The notes under the pieces were generated by a model. That model worked only from the letters and a program-made list of their open reading frames with translations. It was not told the origin of the DNA and made no database searches. A stretch of 64,000 nucleotides of DNA from Dryocola sp051297175 (GTDB taxonomy: Bacteria; Pseudomonadota; Gammaproteobacteria; Enterobacterales; Enterobacteriaceae), in contig NZ_JBINNY010000001.1 in NCBI RefSeq assembly GCF_051297175.1, positions 3,782,001 to 3,846,000 of the forward strand. Direction: 5' to 3'. Shown here in pieces: positions 53,126 through 61,840 of this stretch. Both the position numbers and the translations under genes were made by a program. Every line of letters begins with the position of its first letter. Position 1 is the stretch's first letter.

Positions 53126-54571
53126 ATGGCTATTCTGGTTAAAAACAACATTCAGTGGGTTGGGCAACGTGACTGGGAAGTGCGCGATTTTCACGGTACC
53201 GAATATAAAACGCTGCGCGGCAGCAGCTATAACAGCTACCTGATCCGCGAAGAAAAAACCGTGCTGATCGATACCGTCGATCACAAGTTTAGCCGCGAGT
53301 TCGTGCAGAACCTGGCGCGCGAAATCGATCTCAGCACGCTCGACTACATCATCATCAACCACGCGGAAGAAGACCACGCGGGCGCGCTGTCCGAGCTGAT
53401 GTCACACATTCCGAATACGCCGATCTACTGCACCGCCAACGGCATCGATTCCATTAACGGCCACCATCATCACCCGGAGTGGAACTTCCACGTGGTGAAA
53501 ACCGGCGACAGCCTGGACATCGGCAACGGCAAGCAGCTGATCTTCGTTGAAACCCCAATGCTCCACTGGCCGGACAGCATGATGACCTACATGACCGGCG
53601 ACGCGGTGCTGTTCAGCAACGACGCCTTCGGCCAGCACTACTGCGACGAGCACCTGTTCAACGACGAGGTAGATCAGGGCGAGCTGTTCGAGCAGTGCCA
53701 GCGCTACTACGCCAATATCCTCACGCCGTTCAGCCGCCTGGTGACGCCGAAAATCACCGAGATCTTAGGCTTCAACCTGCCGGTCGATATGATCGCTACC
53801 TCCCACGGCGTGGTCTGGCGCGACAACCCAACGCAGATCGTCGAGCTGTACCTGAAGTGGGCGGCGGATTATCAGGAAGACCGCATCACGCTGTTCTACG
53901 ACACCATGTCCAACAACACCCGCATGATGGCGGACGCCATCGCACAGGGCATTACCGAAGTCGATCCGCGCGTGGCGGTGAAAATTTTCAACGTGGCGCG
54001 CAGCGATAAAAACGAAATCCTCACCAACGTTTTCCGTTCTAAGGGCGTGCTGGTCGGCACCTCTACCATGAACAACGTGATGATGCCGAAAATCGCCGGT
54101 CTGGTGGAAGAGATAACCGGCCTGCGCTTTCGCAATAAGCGCGCCAGCGCCTTTGGCTCCCACGGCTGGAGCGGCGGCGCGGTAGACCGCCTGTCCACCC
54201 GTCTGCAGGACGCCGGTTTCGAAATGTCGCTGAGCCTGAAGGCCAAATGGCGCCCGGACGGCGATGCGCTGGAGCTGTGCCGCGCCCACGGTCGCGAAAT
54301 CGCCCGCCGGTGGGCGTTAACCCCGCTGCCTGCCGCCGCCTCTGCGGTTGAAGCACAGCAGGAAACGGTGGCCGAAGTGACAACCTGCGCCGATCTCGGC
54401 CCGCGCATGCAGTGCAGCGTCTGCCAGTGGATTTACGACCCGGCAACCGGCGAACCGATGCAGGACGTGCAGCCCGGCACCGCCTGGAGCGACGTGCCCG
54501 ATACCTTCCTGTGCCCGGAATGCTCATTGGGTAAGGACGTATTTGACGTGCTGGCAACGGAGGCAAAATGA
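53126..54571 (+). CDS. norV: NorV, flavorubredoxin nitric oxide reductase
   Basis: A 481-residue cytoplasmic enzyme that reduces NO to N2O under anaerobic conditions. The metallo-beta-lactamase-like domain has the di-iron motif HAEEDHAG plus further His/Asp ligands; the flavodoxin domain binds FMN (YDTMSNNTRMMADAI); the C-terminal rubredoxin domain has CSVCQWIYDP and CPECSLGKD. Start MAILVKNN follows GAGG. Overlaps norW by 4 bp. Confidence 0.97.
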   Translation: MAILVKNNIQWVGQRDWEVRDFHGTEYKTLRGSSYNSYLIREEKTVLIDTVDHKFSREFVQNLAREIDLSTLDYIIINHAEEDHAGALSELMSHIPNTPIYCTANGIDSINGHHHHPEWNFHVVKTGDSLDIGNGKQLIFVETPMLHWPDSMMTYMTGDAVLFSNDAFGQHYCDEHLFNDEVDQGELFEQCQRYYANILTPFSRLVTPKITEILGFNLPVDMIATSHGVVWRDNPTQIVELYLKWAADYQEDRITLFYDTMSNNTRMMADAIAQGITEVDPRVAVKIFNVARSDKNEILTNVFRSKGVLVGTSTMNNVMMPKIAGLVEEITGLRFRNKRASAFGSHGWSGGAVDRLSTRLQDAGFEMSLSLKAKWRPDGDALELCRAHGREIARRWALTPLPAAASAVEAQQETVAEVTTCADLGPRMQCSVCQWIYDPATGEPMQDVQPGTAWSDVPDTFLCPECSLGKDVFDVLATEAK

Positions 54572-55701
54572 ACGCAGGCATCGTGATTATCGGCTCGGGC
54601 TTCGCCGCCCGCCAGCTGGTGAAAAACATCCGCAAGCAGAACGGCGCGGTGCCCATCCGCATGATTGCCGCCGACAGCATGGACGAGTACAACAAGCCCG
54701 ATCTCAGCCACGTCATCAGCCTGAATCAGCGGGCGGATGAGATGACCCGGCAGCGCGCCGGGGAGTTCGCCGAGCAGTTCAACCTGACGCTGCACGCCAA
54801 TAGCTGGGTGTCGGATATTGATACCGACCGTCGCCTGGTGAAATGCGGCGAACGGCAGTGGGCCTATGACAAACTGGTGCTGGCGACCGGCTCAAGCGCG
54901 GTGCTGCCGCCGATTGCCGGGCGCGAGCTGATGCTGACGCTCAACAGCCAGCAGGAGTATCTCGCCTGTGAGTCCCAGCTTCGCGACGCACGTCGGGTAA
55001 TGATCCTCGGCGGCGGCCTGATCGGCAGCGAGCTGGCGATGGACTTCTGCCGCGCGGGCAAGCAGGTCGTCGTGGTGGATAACTCCGCCAGCCTGCTCGC
55101 CTCGCTGATGCCCGCCGAGGTGAGCAGCCGCCTCCAGCATCGTTTAAACCAGATGGGCGTGGAGCTGCTGTTCAACCAGCGGCTGGAATCGCTGACCAAA
55201 ACGCCGCAGGGGATTAGCGCCGCGCTGAGCAACGGGCGGATGCTGGGCGTGGATGCGGTAGTTGCGGCCATCGGCCTGCGTCCGAACGTCGGGCTGGCCC
55301 AGCACGCCGGGCTCGCGGTAAACCGGGGGATCGTGGTTAATCGTCAGCTGCAAACTTCGGGCGCGAACGTCTATGCGCTGGGCGACTGCGCGGAGATCGA
55401 CGGCAAAGTTTTGCCGTTCCTGCAGCCGATTCAGTTCAGCGCCATGACGCTCGCTAAAAACCTGCTCGGCGCGCAGGACGGCCTGTCGCTGCCGGCCATG
55501 CTGGTGAAGGTGAAAACGCCCGAGCTGCCGCTGCACCTCGCGGGCGAAACCCAGCGCGCCGATTTAAGCTGGCACATCACCGCCGAGCCGCAGGGGCTAA
55601 TTGCGAAGGGCTACGATGAGGCCCAGCGGCTCAAAGCCTTTATCGTCAGCGAGGCGCATATGAAGCTGGCGTTTGGGCTGCTGCGGGAGCTGGTGCTGTA
55701 G
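54568..55701 (+). CDS. norW: NorW, flavorubredoxin reductase
   Basis: A 377-residue FAD- and NADH-dependent oxidoreductase that passes electrons to the rubredoxin domain of NorV. FAD motif IIGSGFAARQL at the N-terminus, NADH-binding MILGGGLIGSELAMDF (~145), and the second FAD motif VYALGDCAEIDG. The start codon overlaps the norV stop, so the pair is coupled. Confidence 0.96.
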   Translation: MNAGIVIIGSGFAARQLVKNIRKQNGAVPIRMIAADSMDEYNKPDLSHVISLNQRADEMTRQRAGEFAEQFNLTLHANSWVSDIDTDRRLVKCGERQWAYDKLVLATGSSAVLPPIAGRELMLTLNSQQEYLACESQLRDARRVMILGGGLIGSELAMDFCRAGKQVVVVDNSASLLASLMPAEVSSRLQHRLNQMGVELLFNQRLESLTKTPQGISAALSNGRMLGVDAVVAAIGLRPNVGLAQHAGLAVNRGIVVNRQLQTSGANVYALGDCAEIDGKVLPFLQPIQFSAMTLAKNLLGAQDGLSLPAMLVKVKTPELPLHLAGETQRADLSWHITAEPQGLIAKGYDEAQRLKAFIVSEAHMKLAFGLLRELVL

Positions 55702-55707
55702 GCAGGT

Positions 55708-55790
55708 TCGGTGGATGGCGCTAGCGCTTATACACCCTACAAATCATCCGGAGCCGTAGGTCGGGTAAGCGTAGCGCCACCCGACATTTA
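55708..55790. repeat. REP pair (BIME)
   Basis: Units GTGGATGGCGCTAGCGC then TTATACACCC, and GTAGGTCGGGTAAGCGTAGC then GCCACCCGAC, occupy the norW-ybaA convergent gap. Confidence 0.8.
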
Positions 55791-55793
55791 TAT

Positions 55794-56147
55794 CTACTCC
55801 TCCAACAACGGCACAAACCCGCCGTAAATCATTCGCTTTCCGTCAAAAGGCATTGAACTACCGAACTCTTTCATGCGAGGGTCGGACATCAGCTTCGCGT
55901 TCGCCTCGTCGCGCACCTCTTTGGACGGATATTCAATCCAGCTAAAGACAACCTCTTCGTCCTCTTCGGCTTTTACGGCCATGCGGAAATCCGTCTGCTT
56001 GCCGTCGGGCACATCATCGGCCCAGCATTCCACGACGCGCAGCGCGCCAAATTCCTTGAACAGCGGAGCCGCTTTCGCAGCCATCTGTCGGTAAGCTTCT
56101 TTATTCGCGGCGGGAACCGCCACCACAAAACCATCGACATAATTCAT
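55794..56147 (-). CDS. ybaA: YbaA, DUF1428 protein
   Basis: A 117-residue dimeric alpha/beta-barrel-type protein of the DUF1428 family, same length as E. coli YbaA. It begins MNYVDGFVVAVPAANKEAYR and includes EVVFSWIEYPSKEVRDEANA and MIYGGFVPLL. The function is unknown. In E. coli it lies elsewhere in the yba region. Start MNYVDG has GGAGG upstream. Confidence 0.92.
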   Translation of the reverse strand: MNYVDGFVVAVPAANKEAYRQMAAKAAPLFKEFGALRVVECWADDVPDGKQTDFRMAVKAEEDEEVVFSWIEYPSKEVRDEANAKLMSDPRMKEFGSSMPFDGKRMIYGGFVPLLEE

Positions 56148-56243
56148 TGTTGACCTCCACGGGATGGGAAGCACGGGCAGATAGTTTCCGCCCGTGATGA
56201 TTACGCCAGATAAGTGTAGCGGTTAGGGCGGCATACTGCCCGT

Positions 56244-57062
56244 TTACAGCTTGAGCAGCATTTCATACTGCATGATGGGGTCCTGCCGGTAGCCGCAGCT
56301 CAGGTACAGCGGCGCAACCTGCTCGGGAACGGAGCCTGCGGTGGAAAGCCCGGGGAAACGCTCGTGGAGCAGCGTCAGCAGCTTTTTCGCGTGGCCTTTG
56401 CCGCGCGCGGCGGTGTCGACGTAAAGCATGCGCAGCTTGGGCTGCTCGCCGGGGATCACCATCGCGTAGGCTACGTCGTCGAGCACGTAGGCTTTGCCCG
56501 GGAGCTTGTAAAGCGTTTCCGCCGCGCTCAGCCAGGGCAACCGCAGGCGGCCGTCGGTCATCATTTTTTTCGCCATGACGAGCGGGTCGATTTCCAGCAG
56601 CTCGCCGGTCGGGCGAAACAGCGTGGAACCCGTGGCGTGAAAGCCGACCAGCGTTTGCTGAACGCTGAAGCCCATGCGTTTGTAGAGCGCGAGGCCGCTT
56701 TCGTTGCCGACAATCACCTCTAGCCACATTTGCCTGTCGCCCCGCTCGCGCGCGTCGTCAATCAGCTGCTGGATGAACAGCCTGCCGTAGCCCTGCCCGC
56801 GCAGCTCTGGGCGAATGGCGAAAGCCGCCAGACGGCTGGTTTGCCCACGGCGCGTAATTACCGCCAGCGCTTTTGGCTCGCCGTCCTGCACCCAGACTTT
56901 GCTGCCGTTCAGGCTGATATCCTCGGCGCTAAAGCGGGTGGCAAAGGCTTCGCCGTCGATGGTAAAAGGCACCAGATAGCCTTCAAAACAGTGGGAAAGA
57001 ATGTGGGCGAGCTGGTGGCTGCTCCAGCGTGATGCCGCCTGGCTGATTACGGTTGTCTGCAT
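56244..57062 (-). CDS. GNAT-family N-acetyltransferase
   Basis: A 272-residue protein with an acetyl-CoA-binding GNAT core around residues 60-140 (AFAIRPELRGQGYGRLFIQQ, then NESGLALYKRMGFSV) and a second, weaker GNAT-like half near the C-terminus (YVDTAARGKGHAKKLLTLL, YLSCGYRQDPIMQYEM). A tandem GNAT arrangement is therefore likely. Substrate unknown; no operon partner is evident. Confidence 0.82.
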   Translation of the reverse strand: MQTTVISQAASRWSSHQLAHILSHCFEGYLVPFTIDGEAFATRFSAEDISLNGSKVWVQDGEPKALAVITRRGQTSRLAAFAIRPELRGQGYGRLFIQQLIDDARERGDRQMWLEVIVGNESGLALYKRMGFSVQQTLVGFHATGSTLFRPTGELLEIDPLVMAKKMMTDGRLRLPWLSAAETLYKLPGKAYVLDDVAYAMVIPGEQPKLRMLYVDTAARGKGHAKKLLTLLHERFPGLSTAGSVPEQVAPLYLSCGYRQDPIMQYEMLLKL

Positions 57063-57133
57063 TGTTTCCTCGCTCTATTTAGGACCGATCCCTGCGCCCA
57101 GAAACCATAGCAGCCCGCGGAAAACATTGCGAC

Positions 57134-57751
57134 CTAAGGCACCACGGTCGGCTCAGCGAGCGGCTTTTCCCGGCGGGCCGCAATGCGGAACCACGGCAGG
57201 CAAAGCTGGATCAGCGGGCCGATTGCCAGCGCGTAGAGCACGGTGCCGACGCCCAAAGTGCCGCCCATCGCCCAGCCGGCCAACAGCACGGTGACTTCGA
57301 TGGCGGTACGCACGCTGCGCACCGACCAGCCGGTGCGGGCGTTGATGCCGGTCATCAGGCCGTCGCGCGGGCCGGAGCCGAAGCCCGCGCCGATGTACAT
57401 GCCGGTCGCGATAGCGTTAACCACCACGGCGGACAGCAGCAGAACGCTGCGCGCCACCAGCGATTCCAGCGGCGGCATCAGCGCCAGCGCCGCGTCTGCC
57501 GCAAGCCCGAGCACAATAACGTTACTGATGGTGCCAAGGCCGGGCCGCTGGCGCAGAGGAATCCACAGCAGCAGCACCAGCACGCCGACCAGAATCATCA
57601 CCATGCCGATATTCATCGAGAAGATTTTCGCCACGCCGAGGTGAAAAACGTTCCACGGATCGGCACCGAGATCGGCGCGGACGAACATCGCCGTTGAGAC
57701 GCCGTAGAGCACCAGTCCGATATAAAGCTGTATTAAGCGACGAGCCAACAT
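57134..57751 (-). CDS. YczE/YyaS-type integral membrane protein
   Basis: A 205-residue membrane protein with about five helices. Family-typical blocks: LYIGLVLYGVSTAMFVRADL, GADPWNVFHLGVAKI and GAGFGSGPRDGLMTGINART. I chose the start MLARRLIQLYIG, seven bases after GGAG; an in-frame ATG 14 codons earlier would overlap the regulatory repeats. It is divergent from a MocR-type regulator, a pairing known for the YczR-YczE group. Its transport role is unknown. Confidence 0.85.
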   Translation of the reverse strand: MLARRLIQLYIGLVLYGVSTAMFVRADLGADPWNVFHLGVAKIFSMNIGMVMILVGVLVLLLWIPLRQRPGLGTISNVIVLGLAADAALALMPPLESLVARSVLLLSAVVVNAIATGMYIGAGFGSGPRDGLMTGINARTGWSVRSVRTAIEVTVLLAGWAMGGTLGVGTVLYALAIGPLIQLCLPWFRIAARREKPLAEPTVVP

Positions 57752-57795
57752 TTTCTCACTCCGGTCATTCGTAATGGCTATACTCTCGGTCAAAA

Positions 57796-57835
57796 TGGAC
57801 TGAATATTAAGGTCCAGTTATCACAAAGTGGACTG
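57796..57835. promoter_or_regulatory. Candidate MocR operator repeats
   Basis: TGGACTG occurs twice in direct orientation (57796-57802 and 57829-57835), with an inverted copy GGTCCA (57811-57816) between. They lie immediately before the regulator's ATG in the divergent gap; MocR proteins usually bind direct repeats there. Confidence 0.55.
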
Positions 57836-57837
57836 CT

Positions 57838-59268
57838 ATGAACCAGCGTAGAACGGGCACCGCCTCGCTTATTAAACTTCTTGGGCACTGGCACCAGGCG
57901 CTGACGCGCACGCCGGTCTATCGACAGCTCGCCGACGGCCTGCGCCTGCTGATCCAGGACGGCAGACTGCCGCTGGATACCCGCCTGCCGGGCGAGCGGG
58001 AGCTTGCAGCCGCGCTTGGCGTCAGCAGAACGACGGTCGCCGCCGCTCTGGCCCTGCTGCGTGAAGAGGGTTACCTGCTGAGCCGCCACGGTTCAGGGTC
58101 GATAACCATGCTGCCGGACGGGCCGACTTCCGTCTCGCCTCTGCCCGGCGCGGCCCCGGTGCTGGATCTGTCAACCGCCGCGCTGACCGCAGGGCCGGAA
58201 ATCCATCGGGCCTATACCAGCGCGCTGATGGCGCTGCCCGAGCATCTTGGATCTACCGGTTACGATCAGCACGGCCTGCCCGAGTTAAGAGAGGTCATCG
58301 CCCGCCGCTATGCCGCGCGCGGCCTGCCGACAATGGCGGAACAGATTATGGTGGTGAACGGCGCGGTCAGCGGCTTTGGGCTGATTTTACGGCTGCTGAG
58401 CGGCCCGGGCGACCGTGTGGTCATCGATCATCCCACCTACCCGATGGCGCTGGCGGCGATCAAAGGCGCGTCGTGCCGCCCGGTATCCGTTAGCCTGCCG
58501 GAACAGGGCTGGGATACGGATGGCCTGGCCGCCACTATCGCCCAGACCGCCCCCCGCCTCGCCTACCTCATTCCAGATTTTCACAACCCCACCGGGCGCT
58601 GCATGGACGCCGCAACGCGGGCGGCGGTGGTCGAGATTGCCGAACGAACCCGCACGACCATCGTGGTGGATGAAACGATGGTGGACCTGTGGTTTGACGC
58701 GCCTCCCCCGCCGCCGCTCGCCGCGTTTGGCGAGGCGGATACCGTGATAACGCTGGGGTCGGCCGGGAAAAGCTTTTGGGGCGGGCTGCGGCTCGGCTGG
58801 ATCCGGGCGTCATCAAGAACCATCGCCTCGCTGATTCAGGTGCGCAACTCGCTGGATTTAGGCTCGCCGGTGCTTGAACAGCTGGCGGCGATAAATCTGT
58901 TTAACGAAGCGGAATCTTTCTTACCGCAGCGCCGCAAAACGCTGCGGGAATACAAAGACGCCTGCGCGGCGGCGGTTGATGAAATCTTCCCCGACTGGCG
59001 AATCACCGGCGAGCCGCAGGGCGGCCTGTCCCTGTGGATCGAGCTGCCGAAGCCGCTGGCCACCGTCTTTGCCGCCAGCGCCGAAGCCATCGGTATTCGC
59101 ATTGGCGCAGGCCCGCGTTTTGGCACCGACGGCGCTTTCGAACGCTATTTAAGACTGCCGTTTACGCTTGAGCCTGCACAAATGCGGCACGCGCTGGAAC
59201 GCCTGAAGCCGATATGGGATCGCGTAGCGCAGAATCGCGGCTATGTGGGTCAAAGGATGGTGGTATAG
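57838..59268 (+). CDS. MocR-family (GntR-aminotransferase fusion) transcriptional regulator
   Basis: A 476-residue regulator with an N-terminal GntR winged helix (YRQLADGLRLLIQDGRLPLD, LGVSRTTVAAALALLREEGY) and a fold-type I aminotransferase-like domain (~110-460). The PLP Lys is in TLGSAGKSFWGGLRLGW, with the Asn/Asp and Arg positions of the site (PDFHNPTGR, VVDETMVDL). Divergent from the YczE-type gene it probably controls in response to a PLP-linked signal. This is the last core-like gene before the AT-rich island. Confidence 0.9.
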   Translation: MNQRRTGTASLIKLLGHWHQALTRTPVYRQLADGLRLLIQDGRLPLDTRLPGERELAAALGVSRTTVAAALALLREEGYLLSRHGSGSITMLPDGPTSVSPLPGAAPVLDLSTAALTAGPEIHRAYTSALMALPEHLGSTGYDQHGLPELREVIARRYAARGLPTMAEQIMVVNGAVSGFGLILRLLSGPGDRVVIDHPTYPMALAAIKGASCRPVSVSLPEQGWDTDGLAATIAQTAPRLAYLIPDFHNPTGRCMDAATRAAVVEIAERTRTTIVVDETMVDLWFDAPPPPPLAAFGEADTVITLGSAGKSFWGGLRLGWIRASSRTIASLIQVRNSLDLGSPVLEQLAAINLFNEAESFLPQRRKTLREYKDACAAAVDEIFPDWRITGEPQGGLSLWIELPKPLATVFAASAEAIGIRIGAGPRFGTDGAFERYLRLPFTLEPAQMRHALERLKPIWDRVAQNRGYVGQRMVV

Positions 59269-59500
59269 GGCTGGGGGATTTTGGGTACGTCTGAATTGGG
59301 TGGGGGCCCTGCCATCAGCCATTAGTACTAAATTGTGTTGGTTAATCAATTGGTTATAGTGGTAGTACTACAACAGTACTGTACCACTCTCGATAGTACC
59401 GTCCAGCACAAAATCTTGCAAGTTAACGTGCCGTCAGGGTTGGGGACATGACATGTACTTTTCGAAATTTATAGTGTCGGAAGTGCTCACCCGATGTACA
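59269..59500. other. Core/island junction region without a gene
   Basis: Composition shifts here from GC-rich to AT-rich. It contains three AGTACT sites (59324, 59364, 59375) and an imperfect hairpin GTGGTAGTACT / CAGTACTGTACCAC (59360-59388). No tRNA or recognisable att core is visible. The left island end probably lies in this stretch. Confidence 0.4.
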
Positions 59501-59524
59501 TAAAAAAGGGGCGACAAGCCCCTT
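59501..59524 (-). terminator. Rho-independent terminator of the DUF2188 gene
   Basis: On the minus strand AAGGGGC - TTGTC - GCCCCTT is followed by a T run (six A at 59502-59507 on the plus strand), seven bases after the stop codon. Confidence 0.88.
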
Positions 59525-59530
59525 ATTCAG

Positions 59531-59758
59531 TTACTTCTTATCCTTTGGTGGACAAGGATCGTTACCATGAGAATCTTTTTTTGCGATCCTGCCATCCTTG
59601 TTATGGATCACAAGCTCACTTTTTTGATTTGTAGCAATCCCTCTTGCAGCGTCCACCGCAGATTGCTTTGTTGAGTGAACGGAGGTCGCTTTACTGTTTC
59701 CTGCCCCCTTAACAGCCCAACCTCCATCATGAGGAACAACATGCTGATCTTTACCCAT
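59531..59758 (-). CDS. DUF2188 domain protein
   Basis: A 75-residue protein: MGKDQHVVPHDGGWAVKGAG, then TKQSAVDAARGIATNQKSEL, VIHNKDGRIAKKDSHGNDP and a Lys-rich end. The HVVPHDGGWAVKG and ELVIHNKDGRI blocks are the hallmark of DUF2188, a small beta-rich family often found on mobile elements; its function is unknown. I chose the ATG with GAGGG upstream; an open 42-codon extension upstream lacks support. Followed by its own terminator. Confidence 0.85.
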   Translation of the reverse strand: MGKDQHVVPHDGGWAVKGAGNSKATSVHSTKQSAVDAARGIATNQKSELVIHNKDGRIAKKDSHGNDPCPPKDKK

Positions 59759-59974
59759 TATCGAACCCTCTATTTCCATGGAAACATCAGCATATAGCGG
59801 CAAAACAAACCACTCAATACCACATATTGTGTTTAAATTGATTTTCCTCACAAAAGTGGGTAGATATCGAAAGGATTCGTTCACTACGAAATTGTAAGTA
59901 CCCTTCCTTAACCCTATACCGCTATATTCGTTAACAATCTGGCAGTGCTGGCTTACTCTGCCCTTTATTACCCA

Positions 59975-60595
59975 CTATTCTTCTGTAATGGATGAGTTTT
60001 TAGCTACCTTTGCGATAGTAGCCCTTGAACAACCGATCAAAGCCTGAATTTTGCTCCAGCTTTTACCGTCAGAAAGTAGTTCCTGTACTTTATGATGCAA
60101 GCTCTCATCGACTGGACGACCACGATACTTTTTCTCTCTCTTGGCCTTTTCAATACCCTGCTTTTGTCGTCTGCGGCGATCTTCATAGTCCTTGCGACTG
60201 ATTGCCGCCAGCATATCGAGCATCATAGAATTCATTGCTTCAAACATACGAGCGGTGAACTCATCCTGAACATGCAAAAGCTGATGGCTCGTAGGCAAAT
60301 CTAACGATACAACCCTGATCCCTTTAGATTCGATGAGTCCTCGTAAGGTTTTCCAGTCCTCTGCGGTAAGTCGGCTTATACGATCTATTTGCTCACAGAG
60401 CAGAATATCGCCACGTTCCGCGATATCTAAGAGTAAAAACAATTGAGGCCGCTGTAGACTTGCACCTGATTCATTTTCCTTAAAGTACTTTGATATTTTC
60501 AGATCATGTGAATGAGCAAATGCCTCTAACTCTATCAATGCTCTATCCGCATCTTGCTCTTTCGTCGATGCTCTTAGATATGCCCATACACGCAT
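59975..60595 (-). CDS. Serine recombinase (resolvase/invertase family)
   Basis: A 206-residue site-specific recombinase. The N-terminal catalytic domain (~1-140) contains AYLRASTKEQ with the nucleophile Ser, and the Arg-containing block CEQIDRISRLTAEDW; the long E-helix region follows (MFEAMNSMMLDMLAAISRKD), then a C-terminal HTH (GKSWSKIQALIGCSRATIAK). This is the small resolvase/invertase size class. I chose MRVWAYLR with GGTGA upstream; an ATG four codons earlier is possible. It may resolve or invert DNA at the repeats just upstream. Confidence 0.9.
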   Translation of the reverse strand: MRVWAYLRASTKEQDADRALIELEAFAHSHDLKISKYFKENESGASLQRPQLFLLLDIAERGDILLCEQIDRISRLTAEDWKTLRGLIESKGIRVVSLDLPTSHQLLHVQDEFTARMFEAMNSMMLDMLAAISRKDYEDRRRRQKQGIEKAKREKKYRGRPVDESLHHKVQELLSDGKSWSKIQALIGCSRATIAKVAKNSSITEE

Positions 60596-60607
60596 GACAA
60601 TCACCAT

Positions 60608-60674
60608 CAGTCTGTTTTATATGGTTCATTATACACAGTCTGTTTTAGGTTGTAAAATCCATTTAATGAACCAT
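60608..60674. repeat. res-like repeats upstream of the recombinase
   Basis: A direct repeat CAGTCTGTTTTA (60608-60619 and 60636-60647) is interleaved with an inverted repeat ATGGTTCATTA (60621-60631) / TTAATGAACCAT (60663-60674). Small serine resolvases normally act at such clustered sites beside their own gene. The role is inferred from position and symmetry. Confidence 0.5.
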
Positions 60675-61040
60675 TTTGAATGAAGATCTGTGCAGGTCTG
60701 CTTGAGGTATACCCAAAAAGATATTTTTGATCGTGCGTTTTTTAGTCAACATAAAGTTGGTGAAAAGTTCAGTACTGAGATCTGAGCACACGGCATTTAG
60801 TCGGTGGAGTTGAACCTGATCAGGTCAACGAGATTTTAAATCGTTCAGAAAAATACTGGCTGTACTTTTTCCTGAGTAAAAGATTACTTAAACTTTTTTG
60901 TCAGAAAATGGGATGACTGGGATTTTATTATTTTGTGAACTAAAGGCAAGTACCTTAGCGGCATCTTCATTTATGCATACACAAGACCGCTTTCGCGGCC
61001 TTGAAGAGAATATGATAACTCACATATACAGTAGATATAA
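60675..61040. other. Gap between recombinase and membrane-protein gene
   Basis: About 365 bp without a convincing gene. It has one CAGTACTG palindrome (60770-60777) and a stable hairpin AAGACCGC-TTTC-GCGGCCTT (60983-61002) just after the 3' end of the minus-strand gene, which may act as its terminator although it lacks a U-tract. Confidence 0.4.
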
Positions 61041-61808
61041 TTATGATTTTCTAATGGAAATAAAATATCCAGCCTGCGTTTTTTGAGTTAAGTACTCATT
61101 TCCTTCTATTATTTCATGTGCTATTCCATTTTTTTCTGATTTATCCATAAAGTCTACCAGTTTATATGTAGCATTTATTCTCATGGAACGCATAATCTCG
61201 CGTAACAGTGGAATGCTGTCATAACTATCATTAGGAATGATTACAGAGATATAGTTAACCCCAGATGTTTTATTGTTAACCAATAAAACCATCATTATAT
61301 TACCATTTATTTTATAAAGATATGCATCCCTTTTATTAGTGTAAGAAAACTGATCTTTCAAGTCTGGTTGAAAACTTACAGATGACAGCTCACTCATAAA
61401 TGAATCAAATCTAACATTCATATCTTTTTCACCATCAGGCATAAACTTATTATTAAATGTATTATCAAGCCGATGGTCTAATACTATTTCTGGTGTTGAT
61501 GAAACAGTAGATTCTATAGTGTTGGTAGGTTTTATTGCATTAGTATTAGTATTAGTATTAGTATTAGTATTAGTATTAGTATTAGTATTAGTATTAGTAT
61601 TAGTATTAGTAGATACATTATCTGCACCTGAATAAAAAACAGGCACAGCAATTAACATTGCAATAATAAAAACACCAACACCTGACGATATCGACGTTAA
61701 AAATGTTCTAAATTTACCTTGAGATTTGTTGCTACATCGTTTAGAAACCTGTTTATAGCAAAACACCGAAATAGCTACACACACAATTATTATTAACAGA
61801 CCAGTCAT
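61041..61808 (-). CDS. Unrecognised membrane protein with a (Thr-Asn)12 linker
   Basis: A 255-residue protein of no family I recognise. Two membrane segments (LLIIIVCVAISVFCY near the start and GVGVFIIAMLIAVPVFYSG near residue 50) are followed by twelve Thr-Asn dipeptides, then a soluble ~160-residue domain (LDHRLDNTFNNKFMPDGEKD, AYLYKINGNIMMVLLVNNKT, VNYISVIIPNDSYDSIPLL). By the positive-inside rule the C-terminal domain should face the periplasm. It has a strong GGGAG ribosome site and follows the Ner-like gene by 32 bp, so the two are probably cotranscribed. Confidence 0.75.
   Translation of the reverse strand: MTGLLIIIVCVAISVFCYKQVSKRCSNKSQGKFRTFLTSISSGVGVFIIAMLIAVPVFYSGADNVSTNTNTNTNTNTNTNTNTNTNTNTNAIKPTNTIESTVSSTPEIVLDHRLDNTFNNKFMPDGEKDMNVRFDSFMSELSSVSFQPDLKDQFSYTNKRDAYLYKINGNIMMVLLVNNKTSGVNYISVIIPNDSYDSIPLLREIMRSMRINATYKLVDFMDKSEKNGIAHEIIEGNEYLTQKTQAGYFISIRKS
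61539..61610. repeat. (ATTAGT)12 hexanucleotide tandem repeat
   Basis: Twelve perfect copies of ATTAGT (72 bp) inside the membrane-protein gene, encoding the Thr-Asn linker on the minus strand. Because the unit is six bases, copy-number changes lengthen or shorten the linker without shifting frame. Confidence 0.97.
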
Positions 61809-61840
61809 ATAACTCCCTTAATGTTGAAATTGTCTTATCA

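Noticed and set aside
59360..59388. Hairpin at the island edge considered as a phage attachment site
   Set aside because: No matching copy can be seen within the window and no integrase is visible, so att cannot be supported.
60898..61086. 62-codon plus-strand ORF after the membrane-protein gene
   Set aside because: It needs a TTG start without a ribosome site and overlaps the 3' end and the hairpin of the opposite gene.
61539..61610. Regular repeat array considered as a CRISPR or direct-repeat locus
   Set aside because: The unit is 6 bp with no spacers and lies inside a coding frame; it is a simple tandem repeat.
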